Positions 52,323 to 62,299 of a DNA stretch of 64,000 nt are shown here, in pieces (position 1 is the first letter of the stretch; each line of letters starts with the position of its first letter). The position numbers and the translations under genes are program-made. The stretch comes from Methanosphaera sp. BMS. Its GTDB lineage: Archaea; Methanobacteriota; Methanobacteria; Methanobacteriales; Methanobacteriaceae. The notes under the pieces are model-generated. The model was not told the origin of the DNA and searched no databases. It was given only the letters and a program-made list of their open reading frames with translations. The DNA is taken from positions 372,001-436,000 of the forward strand of contig NZ_CP014213.1 in the NCBI RefSeq assembly GCF_003268005.1. The letters run 5' to 3'.

Positions 52323-55300
52323 TTATGATATTGTAATGTTTTCAGTATAAGTTTGTGTATCATTACCAACGGTAAACTCTACTTTTAATTCATGATTTCC
52401 AAGTAGACTATCAATGATTTCAAAGATTATGGTTGATATGTCATCACCAACAGTACCATTAAAGACTACTTTTCCATCAATGTATACAACCAAATGTCCA
52501 TTTATAAAGTTTTGGCCAAAGATTTCATTTAATCTTTGAATTGTAAAGTATTTTCCTTCAAAGACTAATTTATCCTTAACAGATACCTTATATGTTTTTT
52601 GTATAGTATTTGGAGCTTTTATACTTTTAACCTTTTGGACATTATTATATGTATTGATAGGTTTTTTATACTCTGATGGTATGAATAGTGTAATATTCTC
52701 TACTTTACCGCTTATTGGATTTAACACAAATGCGGTGTGACGTCCTCCAGGCAGGTATAATTCGAATAATGCCACTCCATTTTCATCAGTAGTTGCAGTA
52801 TATTCAAGTCCATTTGATAAAACAGATACCTCTGCATTTGTTAATGGTTTTCCATTTTCATCATAGTATTTTACCTGTATGAGATTCTGTTGGGACTCTA
52901 TTTCCATATGTGACTTATCAGGTATTGTGTAAACTTTTATACATGCAATTTCATCATCATAATAAAGATCACTATATTTACCATTTATTCCAACAAATGA
53001 TGAGTTATTGGTATAATGTTGTCTTGTACCTTTTGATACGGGTACAGCTGCACCGGCACCAATTTCAACTATGAATGTATCGTTTTCATCTACTCCTATG
53101 TATTTTTCTAATGGTATTGTTTCAAATCCCATATAAGTTGATACACCACTTTGATTATATATGGATATATCATTTACTAAGACTTCAATATTGTAGTTTA
53201 CTCCACTTTGATTAAAGTAGGTTCCTACAGCAGTTATTAAGTCTTTTCCTACACTTGTATACTGATTAGCATAGGTTACATTTACTTTATAAAGATCATA
53301 ATCTATATCTGATATAATATCATACTGATAGTTTTTCTCATAGTTAGGATAATCCTCAATTATGAATGCTACAGGAAGTCTTCTTGTTCCAAAGGCAGTA
53401 TCATAATATGATACATAATAATAACCTTCATCTGCCCAGTCAGTTCCCCAACTGTTCTTGATAATCCATGCACCATCACCTGGTGGTGTAATTCTAAAGT
53501 TATCTTTTGAGTAGGAGTCATCCCATCCGACTAGAGTTACTGAATGATCAGTTCCAAGACCAAATGTTTCATTATAGAAGTATGCAGCATTTGTCTTTTC
53601 ATTGAAACTTGAATCATCTTTTGAAGCTCCATGTACACTTACACCCACAGCACCATATTTGACTAGTGCTTCCTTGAATTTCTGGTTATCGGTAACGTTT
53701 TCTCGTGGCATCATAAGTACAACATTATGAATATGATATTTTGTTCCATTATCATATATTGGACTTATCTTTCCAAGTTCATCATATGTATTATCCTCTG
53801 ATGTTGTAACACCAAGCCAACTTAACATATATGCTGAACCAACGGTTCTTAGAGCTCCTTCAGTAGAATCTGCCATACCATATATGGAATACATCAATCC
53901 TGAATCCTGAATGTTTGATTCAGAAATATCAAGTAAAGCCGTCTTATTTGATGCTTTAAGATATGCTGATTCTAGTGAACCAGTTACACCAAATGCCCAA
54001 CAGGAACCCATATCTCCCTGATTTTTTACTGGAGTTACAAGGCCATAATCTCTCAGGTCAAATGATGTTGCATTAACTAATGATTCATCTAAAATTATTG
54101 GACTGTAATCAATTGAACTTCCAATTGAGTCATATACATAAATGTAGTCAGTATCATTGAAATTGTTCTCTTTAAGGAATGTATTATTTTTAAGTTCTGT
54201 AGAGTTTTGATCAAACATTGAAGATATGTTACCTGCAAAGTATGAATTTGAAATATTATAATCTGCATCATAAAGATAAATATCACTACCTTCTAATGCA
54301 TCATTATCCTCAAATCGTGAATTTAAAATAATTAAATCTCCCAAGTCAAAGTAGATTGCACCACCTTGATTGTAATCTTCAATTTCCTCATTTGCACTAT
54401 TGTCAGTAAGGCTGGAATTTACCACAGACAAATCAGCATTTGATGTATAAACTCCTCCACCATTTATGACAGCATAGTTTTTAGTTAATGTAGAGTTAAT
54501 TATAGTTAAGGTTCCACCTAACTGCAGGATTGCTCCACCAAAGTTAGATCCACAATCCTCAAATAATGAATTTTTTACTAATACTCCTCCTCCTTTAATG
54601 CCAAGCATTCCGTTTATATCGGCAAATAATGCACCACCATTCTTAACTGAAGTTACATTAATGAAAGTACAATTATCAATCAGTACTATAGAACTATCAA
54701 TATCCTTAACACCTATAGCACCAGCAGTTTCATTAGCATTCAAGTTCATAAATGTACAATTATAAACAACAATCGTACCGTTGGTGTTATAAATAGCAGT
54801 TGCATATTTGGATTTCATATTGGCAAATGTTGTATTTGCAATGATGGCTTCAGAATTTGAAATATATATGCAAGCCCAGTTTATGTTTTTATTCATATTA
54901 AAGGTTGCATTTGTAAGTATTAGTCCACTTTCATAGGTTACAAATATTGCAGAACCAAACTCATTATTAAGGTTTGTGAAAGTATCACCACTACTGTTAT
55001 ATGAACTTTCAATTACCAAAACAGCTCTGGAATCAGATATATCATTGTTTTCGAAATTTACATGAGTTGTTGTTAAATTTGAATCCGTAATCCTAATTGC
55101 ATTAACATTTGTATTTCTAATATTTAAATTATTAATTGTGATATTAGAGTTATATGCAGTGAAAAAAGATCCTAAACTATTCATGTTAATGGTATAGTTG
55201 TTTCCTTCAATGAATACATCAGAATTATTAATAACAATACCAGTTTCAAAATACTTTGAATCAGGTCCCACTGTAAATTCATAATTACGTTTTAGGCTTA

Positions 55301-55544
55301 AATTACAATCACTTTCTAACAGATCATTTTTAAAATCATCTATAGTACCAGTTTGGGTGTTTTTATCAACAGTTGTTGAATCATCAATATCACTAGTAGT
55401 TGAATCATCAATATCACTAGCACTTGAATCATCCGCACCATTATCAACGGATTCTGTTGTATTATCTGCAGCAAAAACCATTGATGTTGACAGTAAACAT
55501 ACGAATATAAGACTTATAAATACAAGAACTGTCTTTCGATTCAC
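52323..55544 (-). CDS. Surface papain-like (C1A) protease with beta-helix and lectin-like domains (1073 aa)
   Basis: The gene starts with GTG 55544 behind a strong GGAGGTGA. The signal peptide (VFISLIFVCLLSTSMVFA) is followed by an acidic repeat of SDIDDSTT and a beta-helix (about 70-450). A complete C1A peptidase follows: VKNQGDMGSCWAFG with Cys515, DHSVTLVGWDD with His667, and IIKNSWGTDW with Asn697. The papain-typical Trp after Cys is kept, unlike in the two rightward paralogues. A lectin-like domain (about 740-880) and an Ig/CNA-B-like domain (KYYDENGKPLTNAEVSVL) come next. A short C-terminal domain differs from the FKVNGKTLKD module of the other ALPs. It probably degrades or trims proteins at the cell surface. 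Confidence 0.92.
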   Translation of the reverse strand: MNRKTVLVFISLIFVCLLSTSMVFAADNTTESVDNGADDSSASDIDDSTTSDIDDSTTVDKNTQTGTIDDFKNDLLESDCNLSLKRNYEFTVGPDSKYFETGIVINNSDVFIEGNNYTINMNSLGSFFTAYNSNITINNLNIRNTNVNAIRITDSNLTTTHVNFENNDISDSRAVLVIESSYNSSGDTFTNLNNEFGSAIFVTYESGLILTNATFNMNKNINWACIYISNSEAIIANTTFANMKSKYATAIYNTNGTIVVYNCTFMNLNANETAGAIGVKDIDSSIVLIDNCTFINVTSVKNGGALFADINGMLGIKGGGVLVKNSLFEDCGSNFGGAILQLGGTLTIINSTLTKNYAVINGGGVYTSNADLSVVNSSLTDNSANEEIEDYNQGGAIYFDLGDLIILNSRFEDNDALEGSDIYLYDADYNISNSYFAGNISSMFDQNSTELKNNTFLKENNFNDTDYIYVYDSIGSSIDYSPIILDESLVNATSFDLRDYGLVTPVKNQGDMGSCWAFGVTGSLESAYLKASNKTALLDISESNIQDSGLMYSIYGMADSTEGALRTVGSAYMLSWLGVTTSEDNTYDELGKISPIYDNGTKYHIHNVVLMMPRENVTDNQKFKEALVKYGAVGVSVHGASKDDSSFNEKTNAAYFYNETFGLGTDHSVTLVGWDDSYSKDNFRITPPGDGAWIIKNSWGTDWADEGYYYVSYYDTAFGTRRLPVAFIIEDYPNYEKNYQYDIISDIDYDLYKVNVTYANQYTSVGKDLITAVGTYFNQSGVNYNIEVLVNDISIYNQSGVSTYMGFETIPLEKYIGVDENDTFIVEIGAGAAVPVSKGTRQHYTNNSSFVGINGKYSDLYYDDEIACIKVYTIPDKSHMEIESQQNLIQVKYYDENGKPLTNAEVSVLSNGLEYTATTDENGVALFELYLPGGRHTAFVLNPISGKVENITLFIPSEYKKPINTYNNVQKVKSIKAPNTIQKTYKVSVKDKLVFEGKYFTIQRLNEIFGQNFINGHLVVYIDGKVVFNGTVGDDISTIIFEIIDSLLGNHELKVEFTVGNDTQTYTENITIS

Positions 55545-56819
55545 TTTTTCACCTCCGAATAGTTATATATAATAATATGTTTAAAGGGGTTTATATCTTT
55601 TTAAAAAACTGAATAATAATTGGATGATATCCATATAATCTATGACATATAAAATATTTATAAAATCAGGAAATATTGTTGTTTTAAAGGAATATAGGTT
55701 AAATATATGAAAAATAGTATTATTAAATTATCGGATTTAATATATCCCTAAAGTAGAAAATTATGAAAACTATCAATGAGATGAAAAAGATTATTCTACT
55801 TTTATTCATATTAGATCTCCATAATGTTTAAGTATGAATTATAAAAAATTATTGATAAATAGAGACTTGACCAAAACTATTATTAAAGAAGGTGTAGACA
55901 ATTATTTGCTATTAATAATATCTTTTAACTACCTATTCTATAGAAAATAACAACATAATTATAATTAAACTAAAAACAGCTATCCAATATTTGAAAAAAA
56001 AAAGTTTTTTTGTTGGATTGAATTTCAGACACTCCTGATTTAATTCTTTTTGCAAAATTTGACAAGAGATATTGTTAAAATTTTTGTGGCAAGTATTATC
56101 CCCATGATTTTTCAGTTTTCTCTTCGTTATATCTACGTATTGCGAAGAAAAAAAAATAAAAAACTACAAAGTTACCAAAAAAGGATTTCTCCTATTAAAC
56201 TTTAATGATAATTTAGAAAATCATTAAATAACTACAGATAAGATAACAGTCAAACAATAACTAAGATGCCCCATTAGTCAACTGCAGAATTACCACAATC
56301 AACATGAAACTATAAAAGAAACAAAAACAATAAATAATAATAGTATTACCAACACTCATGGGTAATACTAAAATACAAAAGTTATTATTTTGTATACTAA
56401 TTTTTAAGTATATAATCTCAATAATGGTTTTATTATCAAGAGGAATTACCTCTGCGTAATTCCTCTTAAAAAAAGAGACGAAAATCACTAATTTTAAGAA
56501 AATTCACAGCCCTTATTATAACAATTCAATTACCCTTTTTTTATAAATTACTAGAAAAACTAGAAAACAGCATATACACAAACAATGAAAAAATAGAAAA
56601 TGCAATAAATCTCCTTTAAAAAATTCAGCTTTAGGATAAATTCAACAAGAATTTATCGGTACATTTTATAATATCTCTTTTTGATATTTATCTTAATAAA
56701 TTTAGAAATAACAGTACCATTGGCTTGGCAATAGTTGTCGTACAAGCTATCTGGCAATAGAAAAAAGGTGGGGAGGTTAAAGGGAGTTTATCAATTATTA
56801 TTCCAAAGGGAGTAATAAT
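55545..56819. other. 1.27-kb AT-rich intergenic region
   Basis: The left part includes the promoter of the C1A gene. No intact gene is supported; a 75-codon minus frame at 56261-56488 lacks a ribosome site and family signal. Short protein-like stretches (for example LLEKLENSIYTNNEKIENAI, about 56548-56610 plus) may be remnants but cannot be identified. Confidence 0.4.
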
Positions 56820-59800
56820 CTATTTTTTTACAAGTACGCTTGTTATTCTATCTGATTTGTATGCTCCGGTTTCACCGGCTATGAGTTCTATTGTATGTGC
56901 TCCTGTTGTGATGTTTGTTGGAATTGTAACATTGATTATACCATTGGTTGCCGTTGTAGTGTTTATCATCTTGCCGTCTAGTTTTATACCAACAGTTACC
57001 TTTCCTGATACGTTGTTTTTGTTTTTATCTACGATATTGGCGGTTATTCTTGTGGTTGTTGTCTTTGTTGTTATTGGGGTGTATCTTATGAATGCTTCTC
57101 CTTTTGTCACGTTAAGTTTTCCTGTTGCCTCGATACGGTTGTATCCGGTGTATGCGTATACAGCGGTGAGGTTGTATTCTCTTGCACTTAAGGTGATATT
57201 GTAGTCAAGTACTGCTACTCCGTTTACTACGTTTGCCTGTAGGGCTTTACCGTTGGAGTCTTTGAGTGTTACGCCGTTTGCTTTTATTATGACTGTTCCA
57301 CCGGTTATGCTTTGTCCTTTTTCATCTGTTGCTGTTATGACAAATTGTATTTTGTCACCGTTTTCATGTGTTGGCAGTTTTGCTATTTGGATTTTCACAT
57401 TTCCTGGTGTAATGTTATTTTTGGTATTGTTTGCCCGGCTTGAGGCGTATTTGTCATTTCCTGCGTATGTTGCCTCTACAGTGGTGTTGTCCTTGTACCA
57501 GCTTCTTGGTATTGTATAGTTTAGTGTTGCAGTTCCGTTGTTTACGAGTGCATATAGCGTGTTTCCGGGTTCATCCTTTAGGGTAATTCCGTTTACTTTG
57601 AAGGTTACTCTTCCTGTGGTTACTGCTTTTTTGTTGTTGTCTTTGATTGTTGCTTTTAGTTGTGTGGTTGATCCTACTTTTCCGTTTATTTGGGATACTG
57701 TTGTTGTGGTTGGTGTTGGGGTGGTTGTTTTGTTTAGTTCTTTGATGATTTCCTGTAATTCTTTTATTGTGTTGTTTTGTGTTTTTATTGTGTCTTGTAG
57801 TTGTTTGTTGGTGTTGTTTAGGTTTTGTATTGTTTTGTTTTGGTTCTGGTTTTCTTTTGTGAGTGTTTGTATGGTGTTGTTTTGTTGTTTTATTGTGTTG
57901 TTTAGTGTTTTTATGGTGTCTTGTAGTTGTTTGTTGGTGTTGTTTAGGTTTTGTATAGTTTTGTTTTGGTTCTGGTTTTCTTTTGTGAGTGTTTGTATGG
58001 TGTTGTTCTGTTGTTTTATTGTGTTGTTTAGTGTTTTTATGGTGTCTTGTAGTTGTTTGTTGGTGTTGTTTAGGTTTTGTATTGTTTTGTTTTGGTTTTG
58101 ATTTTCTTTTGTGAGTGTTTGTATGGTGTTATTTTGTTGTTTTATGGTATTATTTAGTGTTTTTATTGTATTGTTTAGTTGTGTGATGTTTGCCTGTAGT
58201 TGTTTGTTTATATTGTTTAGTGTTTGTATCGTGTTATTTTGTTGTTTTATGGTATCGTTTAGTGTTTTTATTGTATTGTTTAGTTGTGTGATGTTTGCTT
58301 GTAGTTGTGTGTTTTGGTTGCTTAGGTTTTGGTTTTGTGTCGTTAATGTTTGTATGGTGTTGTTTTGTTCATTTATGGTGTTGTTTTGTTCATTTATGGT
58401 GTTGTTTTGTTCATTTATGGTGTTGTTTTGTTCATTTATGGTGTTGTTCTGTTCATTTACAGTATTGTTAAGTTGGGTTATTTTCTCTTCAAGTTCTCTT
58501 ATTTTGGCGTCCTTATCTATTTCTACTTTGAAGTTTATTATTGTGGTGGATGATTTGTACTCGTTTGTTTCTGTAAATTCTACTTGGATGGTGTAGTCTC
58601 CTGGTGTTAGTGTGGTTTCGGTGATTATTCCACTTGTCGTGGTTTTTGTTATGTCGCCGGTTATGATTATATTGGCATCTGTTATTGGGGTGTTGTCAAT
58701 TGTGTTGGTTACTGTTATGTTTAATTGTGTGTTTGATTGTGTGTTGTTTATGATGTTGTATGTTATTTTTGTATCCTTCTTGTTTACTGTTATTGATTTT
58801 GAAGCTGTGCTTCCGGTGTAGTTGTCGTTGTCATTGTATGTTGCGGTGACTTGTACTGTGTTGTTGTTTTTCGGGGTTATATTTACATGGTAGTTTCCGT
58901 ATTCATCTGTTGTCGTGGCAATACTTTCCTCGACCATATCTATTATGACTTCCTGGTTTGCCAGGAGTTTACCGGTTTTATCAAGTAGTTGTCCGTATAT
59001 TGTAACTGTTTTGTTTACCATTGCATTTGGAGTATTTTTAATGGTTATAATTGTCTCTTGTTTAGAGATGACAATAGTGGTTGAGTTTGTACTTTGAGTG
59101 TATTGACCGTTTCCTTCATAGGTTACTGTTATTGTATGTGTTCCCATCCTGTTTGGCGTATATTCTGTTGTTATTAATCCGTTATTGTCTGTTCGTAGAG
59201 TTTCTGTTTTTCCATTAATGTTTACTGTCACATCCCTGTTTGATAGTTTATTATCATTTTCATCAGTTAATACTGCATTTATGGTTATTGGTGTGTTTAT
59301 TTTTGGTGTAGTATCATTTAGTGTTATGTCAAGTTGGGTATTAAGCGTTTTGACGTTTATGGTGGTTGAGTTTGTACTTTGATTGTATTGGCTGTTTCCA
59401 TCGTATGTGGCTGTGATTGTATGTGTTCCTGTCCATCTTGGCGTGTAGTCTTTAATTATTCTACCTTCATTGTCTGTGCGTAGATTTTCAATGATTCCAT
59501 TGATGTTTAAGGTTAAATTCTTATTGTCGAGTTTATTGTCCTTGTCGTCGGTCAGTTGTATGGTAATTAGTACCATTGTATTGTTTAATGGTGTTGTATT
59601 TGTTAGTGTTAAATTTATTTTTGTAATATACTGAACAGTGATATCTGTTGATGTGCTGCAGTTGTAGTATGTTTCATCTCCATCATATGTAACTGTAACA
59701 GTATGTGTTCCTCCATGATTTGGTATGTATTCAATGTTTAGCTCTCCATCTTCGTTTGTCATCATATTTTGTTTATCCCCATCTATGGTGATGTTTAATG

Positions 59801-61769
59801 GTTGATTGGATAATCTGAGTCCGTATTGATCTTTTAATATGACGTTTATATTAATCTTATCATTTACAACAGGTTTGGTGTTATTTGTGGTTATTGTGAT
59901 GTTTGTATTGAGTTTGTCATGGAACTTGTTATGTTCTATTATAACTGTTTTATCTGAGTTTGTGTATATTGTTCCATGATATTGAGTAGTTGTATCTCCT
60001 TCATTGTCTTCTATTACTGCTGTTCCATCATTTATTATGGCATTTCCAGTCATTTTTGCAATATTGGCTATGAAATAATTAAATTCTATAACTGCACCAC
60101 CTGCATTGTTGTATATTGCACCTCCAACTCCATATCCATCTTGTCCTTGTCCTGTTGCGGTGTTTTGTGTGAGGTTGGAGTTTGTTATGGTAAGATTACC
60201 TGAGTTGTGTATTGCACCTCCAACTCCATTTGTTTGTCCTGTTGCGTTGTTTTGTGTGAGGTTGGATTGTGTTATGTTAAGAGTACCAAAGGTGTTGTAT
60301 ATTGCACCTCCATATCCATCATATTGTTGTCCTGTTGCCTTGTTTTGTGTGAGGTTGGATTGTGTTATGTTAAGAGTACCATATACGTTGTATATTGCAC
60401 CTCCCCATCCATCTTGTTGTCCTGTTGCAGTGTTTTGTGTGAGGTTGGAGTCTGTTATGTTAAGAGTACCATCCCAGTTGTATATTGCACCTCCACGTCC
60501 CACTCCATTTTGTCCTTGTCCTGTTGCCTTGTTTTGTGTGAGGTTGGATTGTGTTATGTTAAGATTAGCACCATATGCGTTGTATATTGCACCTCCATAT
60601 CCATATCCATTTGTTTGTCCTGTTGCGGTGTTTTGTGTGAGGTTGGAATTTAATATTGTTAAGTTACTGTTAGTACCGTTGTTGTATATTGCACCTCCAA
60701 CTCCATATCCATTTTGTCCTTGTCCTGTTGCTGTGTTTTGTGTGAGGTTGGAGTCTGTTATGGTAAGATTACCCCTATTGCTGTTGTATATTGCACCTCC
60801 ACGTCCCACTCCATTTTGTCCTTGTCCTGTTGCTGTGTTTTGTGTGAGGTTGGATTGTGTTATGTTAAGAGTACCATGGTTGTATATTGCACCTCCCCAT
60901 CCCCATCCATCTTGTCCTTGTCCTGTTGCCGTATTTTGTGTGAGGTTGGAGTCTGTTATGGTAAGAGTACCACTATTGCTGTTGTATATTGCACCTCCAT
61001 ATCCAGTATATGTTTGTCCTGTTGCTGTGTTGTTGTTGAGGTTGGAGTCTGTTATGGTAAGAGTACCACTATTGCTGTTGTATATTGCACCTCCATATCC
61101 ATCTTGTTGTCCTGTTGCTGTGTTGTTGTTGAGGTTGGAGTCTGTTATGTTAATAGTACCACCGTTGTTGTATATTGCACCTCCACATCCAACACCTTGT
61201 CCTGTTGCTGTGTTGTTGTTGAGGTTGGATTGTGTTATGTTAAGAGTACCACCATTGTTGTATATTGCACCTCCTTGTCCATTTTGTGCATGACAGTTGG
61301 TGATTGTGATGTTGTTAAGGTTTACCATTTGATTACTCTGTATATTTAAAAATCGGTATTTGTTATCTCCGTTTATTGTGTAACTGTTTCCGTTTATTGT
61401 AAGAGTCTTTATATTAGGATTTAGTGTTGGACTGGCTGTGAGTGTTATGTTGGAGTTAATGTTTATAGTTACCTCTTCATCGTCACTACCCATTGCATAG
61501 CTTAGATTAGCATAATTGCTTACGTTGTGGGTTTGGCTTGCGGTTTTTAAGTTTTCTTCTTTTTTGTTTATTTTTTCTACTCTATTGGTATCTTCTATGG
61601 ATACACTTTGTCTTTCTTGTACTGCTACTTCATTAACTACCTGTGCATCTGTACTTATACTGTCAGATATATCAGAGTTGATGCCATCAGTATTTGTGTC
61701 TGCTGCATTTGCTACTCCCACCAGTAGTAGTAATGTTACCAGTAGCAGGATTATTAATTTTCCTTTCAT
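56820..61769 (-). CDS. Adhesin-like protein with beta-helix head, Ig-like domains and long coiled-coil stalk (1649 aa)
   Basis: The signal peptide (LIILLLVTLLLLVGVANA) leads into a beta-helix built of about fifteen highly regular repeats (GGAIYN..LNITQSNLTQNTATGQ, about 130-600). Some five Ig-like domains follow (about 620-1075). Residues about 1090-1343 are a long Asn/Gln-rich coiled coil, first ELEEKITQLNNTV, then five NNT(V/I)NEQ heptads and three copies of a 42-residue repeat. Three Ig-like domains finish the protein (FKVNGITLKDEPG, IKANGVTLKDSNG and a final one ending SVLVKK). No membrane anchor is visible. The architecture suggests a head held away from the wall by a rod. Sequons recur along the stalk. 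Confidence 0.92.
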   Translation of the reverse strand: MKGKLIILLLVTLLLLVGVANAADTNTDGINSDISDSISTDAQVVNEVAVQERQSVSIEDTNRVEKINKKEENLKTASQTHNVSNYANLSYAMGSDDEEVTININSNITLTASPTLNPNIKTLTINGNSYTINGDNKYRFLNIQSNQMVNLNNITITNCHAQNGQGGAIYNNGGTLNITQSNLNNNTATGQGVGCGGAIYNNGGTINITDSNLNNNTATGQQDGYGGAIYNSNSGTLTITDSNLNNNTATGQTYTGYGGAIYNSNSGTLTITDSNLTQNTATGQGQDGWGWGGAIYNHGTLNITQSNLTQNTATGQGQNGVGRGGAIYNSNRGNLTITDSNLTQNTATGQGQNGYGVGGAIYNNGTNSNLTILNSNLTQNTATGQTNGYGYGGAIYNAYGANLNITQSNLTQNKATGQGQNGVGRGGAIYNWDGTLNITDSNLTQNTATGQQDGWGGAIYNVYGTLNITQSNLTQNKATGQQYDGYGGAIYNTFGTLNITQSNLTQNNATGQTNGVGGAIHNSGNLTITNSNLTQNTATGQGQDGYGVGGAIYNNAGGAVIEFNYFIANIAKMTGNAIINDGTAVIEDNEGDTTTQYHGTIYTNSDKTVIIEHNKFHDKLNTNITITTNNTKPVVNDKININVILKDQYGLRLSNQPLNITIDGDKQNMMTNEDGELNIEYIPNHGGTHTVTVTYDGDETYYNCSTSTDITVQYITKINLTLTNTTPLNNTMVLITIQLTDDKDNKLDNKNLTLNINGIIENLRTDNEGRIIKDYTPRWTGTHTITATYDGNSQYNQSTNSTTINVKTLNTQLDITLNDTTPKINTPITINAVLTDENDNKLSNRDVTVNINGKTETLRTDNNGLITTEYTPNRMGTHTITVTYEGNGQYTQSTNSTTIVISKQETIITIKNTPNAMVNKTVTIYGQLLDKTGKLLANQEVIIDMVEESIATTTDEYGNYHVNITPKNNNTVQVTATYNDNDNYTGSTASKSITVNKKDTKITYNIINNTQSNTQLNITVTNTIDNTPITDANIIITGDITKTTTSGIITETTLTPGDYTIQVEFTETNEYKSSTTIINFKVEIDKDAKIRELEEKITQLNNTVNEQNNTINEQNNTINEQNNTINEQNNTINEQNNTIQTLTTQNQNLSNQNTQLQANITQLNNTIKTLNDTIKQQNNTIQTLNNINKQLQANITQLNNTIKTLNNTIKQQNNTIQTLTKENQNQNKTIQNLNNTNKQLQDTIKTLNNTIKQQNNTIQTLTKENQNQNKTIQNLNNTNKQLQDTIKTLNNTIKQQNNTIQTLTKENQNQNKTIQNLNNTNKQLQDTIKTQNNTIKELQEIIKELNKTTTPTPTTTTVSQINGKVGSTTQLKATIKDNNKKAVTTGRVTFKVNGITLKDEPGNTLYALVNNGTATLNYTIPRSWYKDNTTVEATYAGNDKYASSRANNTKNNITPGNVKIQIAKLPTHENGDKIQFVITATDEKGQSITGGTVIIKANGVTLKDSNGKALQANVVNGVAVLDYNITLSAREYNLTAVYAYTGYNRIEATGKLNVTKGEAFIRYTPITTKTTTTRITANIVDKNKNNVSGKVTVGIKLDGKMINTTTATNGIINVTIPTNITTGAHTIELIAGETGAYKSDRITSVLVKK
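57775..58152 (-). repeat. Three tandem 126-bp repeats encoding six heptads each
   Basis: The block with TGGTTCTGGTTTTC on the plus strand recurs at about 57841, 57967 and (one variant) 58093, a period of 126 bases. Each unit encodes 42 residues, exactly six heptads (KTLNNTIKQQ to NKQLQDTI), so copy-number changes keep both the reading frame and the coiled-coil register. Confidence 0.88.
58355..58468 (-). repeat. 21-bp tandem repeat, five copies, one heptad each
   Basis: Five near-identical 21-base units encode NNT(V/I)NEQ five times in a row. Four of them are almost base-identical. Confidence 0.9.
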
Positions 61770-62127
61770 GTTAATTCATTCCATGTATTTTTTTTAGTTT
61801 TCATGTATTGCTATTTTGATATTTTGTATTATCTTTGCATGAATACTGAACATAATTTTTTTTTATATGATGATATTAGATATTGTTTTTATTTATATTA
61901 TAGTTTATATGGGTTTTGAATGTAAACCTCTGGAGGGATTAGTTCTTAATGGATACGATGTTATTTTCCTTATTTGTTTATTCATGAACTATTTTCGTCC
62001 CATTATATTTTTTATCGCTAATAATGTTTTCATATGCTTTTTATTAATGCGTTATATCCTGTCAAGTTGAAGTAGGAATCATAAGGGTTTCTTATTAAAA
62101 AAGTTGGGGGGTAAAGGGGTTGTTAAA
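61770..62127. other. Divergent intergenic region
   Basis: This stretch lies between the leftward ALP and the rightward TetR operon. A 67-codon hydrophobic frame at 61867-62070 has no ribosome site and is not accepted. Promoters for the ALP should lie in the left 100 bases. Confidence 0.4.
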
Positions 62128-62143
62128 TATAGTTATAACTATA
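62128..62143. promoter_or_regulatory. 16-bp perfect palindrome, candidate TetR operator
   Basis: TATAGTTATAACTATA reads the same on both strands. It lies about 150 bases before the TetR start and just upstream of a TATA-like TTTATATAGT (62169-62178). TetR proteins bind such palindromes as dimers; self-regulation is inferred. Confidence 0.5.
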
Positions 62144-62213
62144 AGAAAGACTTAAAGTATACGATATCTTTATATAGTATGATGTTAAGAGTATTATTAA
62201 AAACAATAAAAAC

Positions 62214-62226
62214 CGACTGAAAGTCG
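62214..62226 (+). other. Small hairpin in the TetR leader
   Basis: CGACT and AGTCG form a perfect 5-bp stem with a GAA loop in the leader, about 75 bases before the start codon. It is too small to assign a role. Confidence 0.3.
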
Positions 62227-62299
62227 AAAAAAGATTGATGAAAATATGAGGTTAATTATGATATGAAAACCCCTAAATCTTTAATTAATGGAGGCAACC

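Noticed and set aside
57775-61290. Regularly spaced repeats resembling a CRISPR array
   Set aside because: The repeats are codon-phased parts of a protein gene, of variable length, with spacers as repetitive as the repeats; no cas genes are present.
60106-61293. Long plus-strand open frame (395 codons) antisense to the 1649-aa ALP
   Set aside because: It is the complementary reading of regular beta-helix repeats; its Cys/Pro/Leu-rich repetitive translation has no signal, start site or family resemblance.
61867-62070. 67-codon hydrophobic frame
   Set aside because: No ribosome site; hydrophobic composition follows from T-rich DNA.
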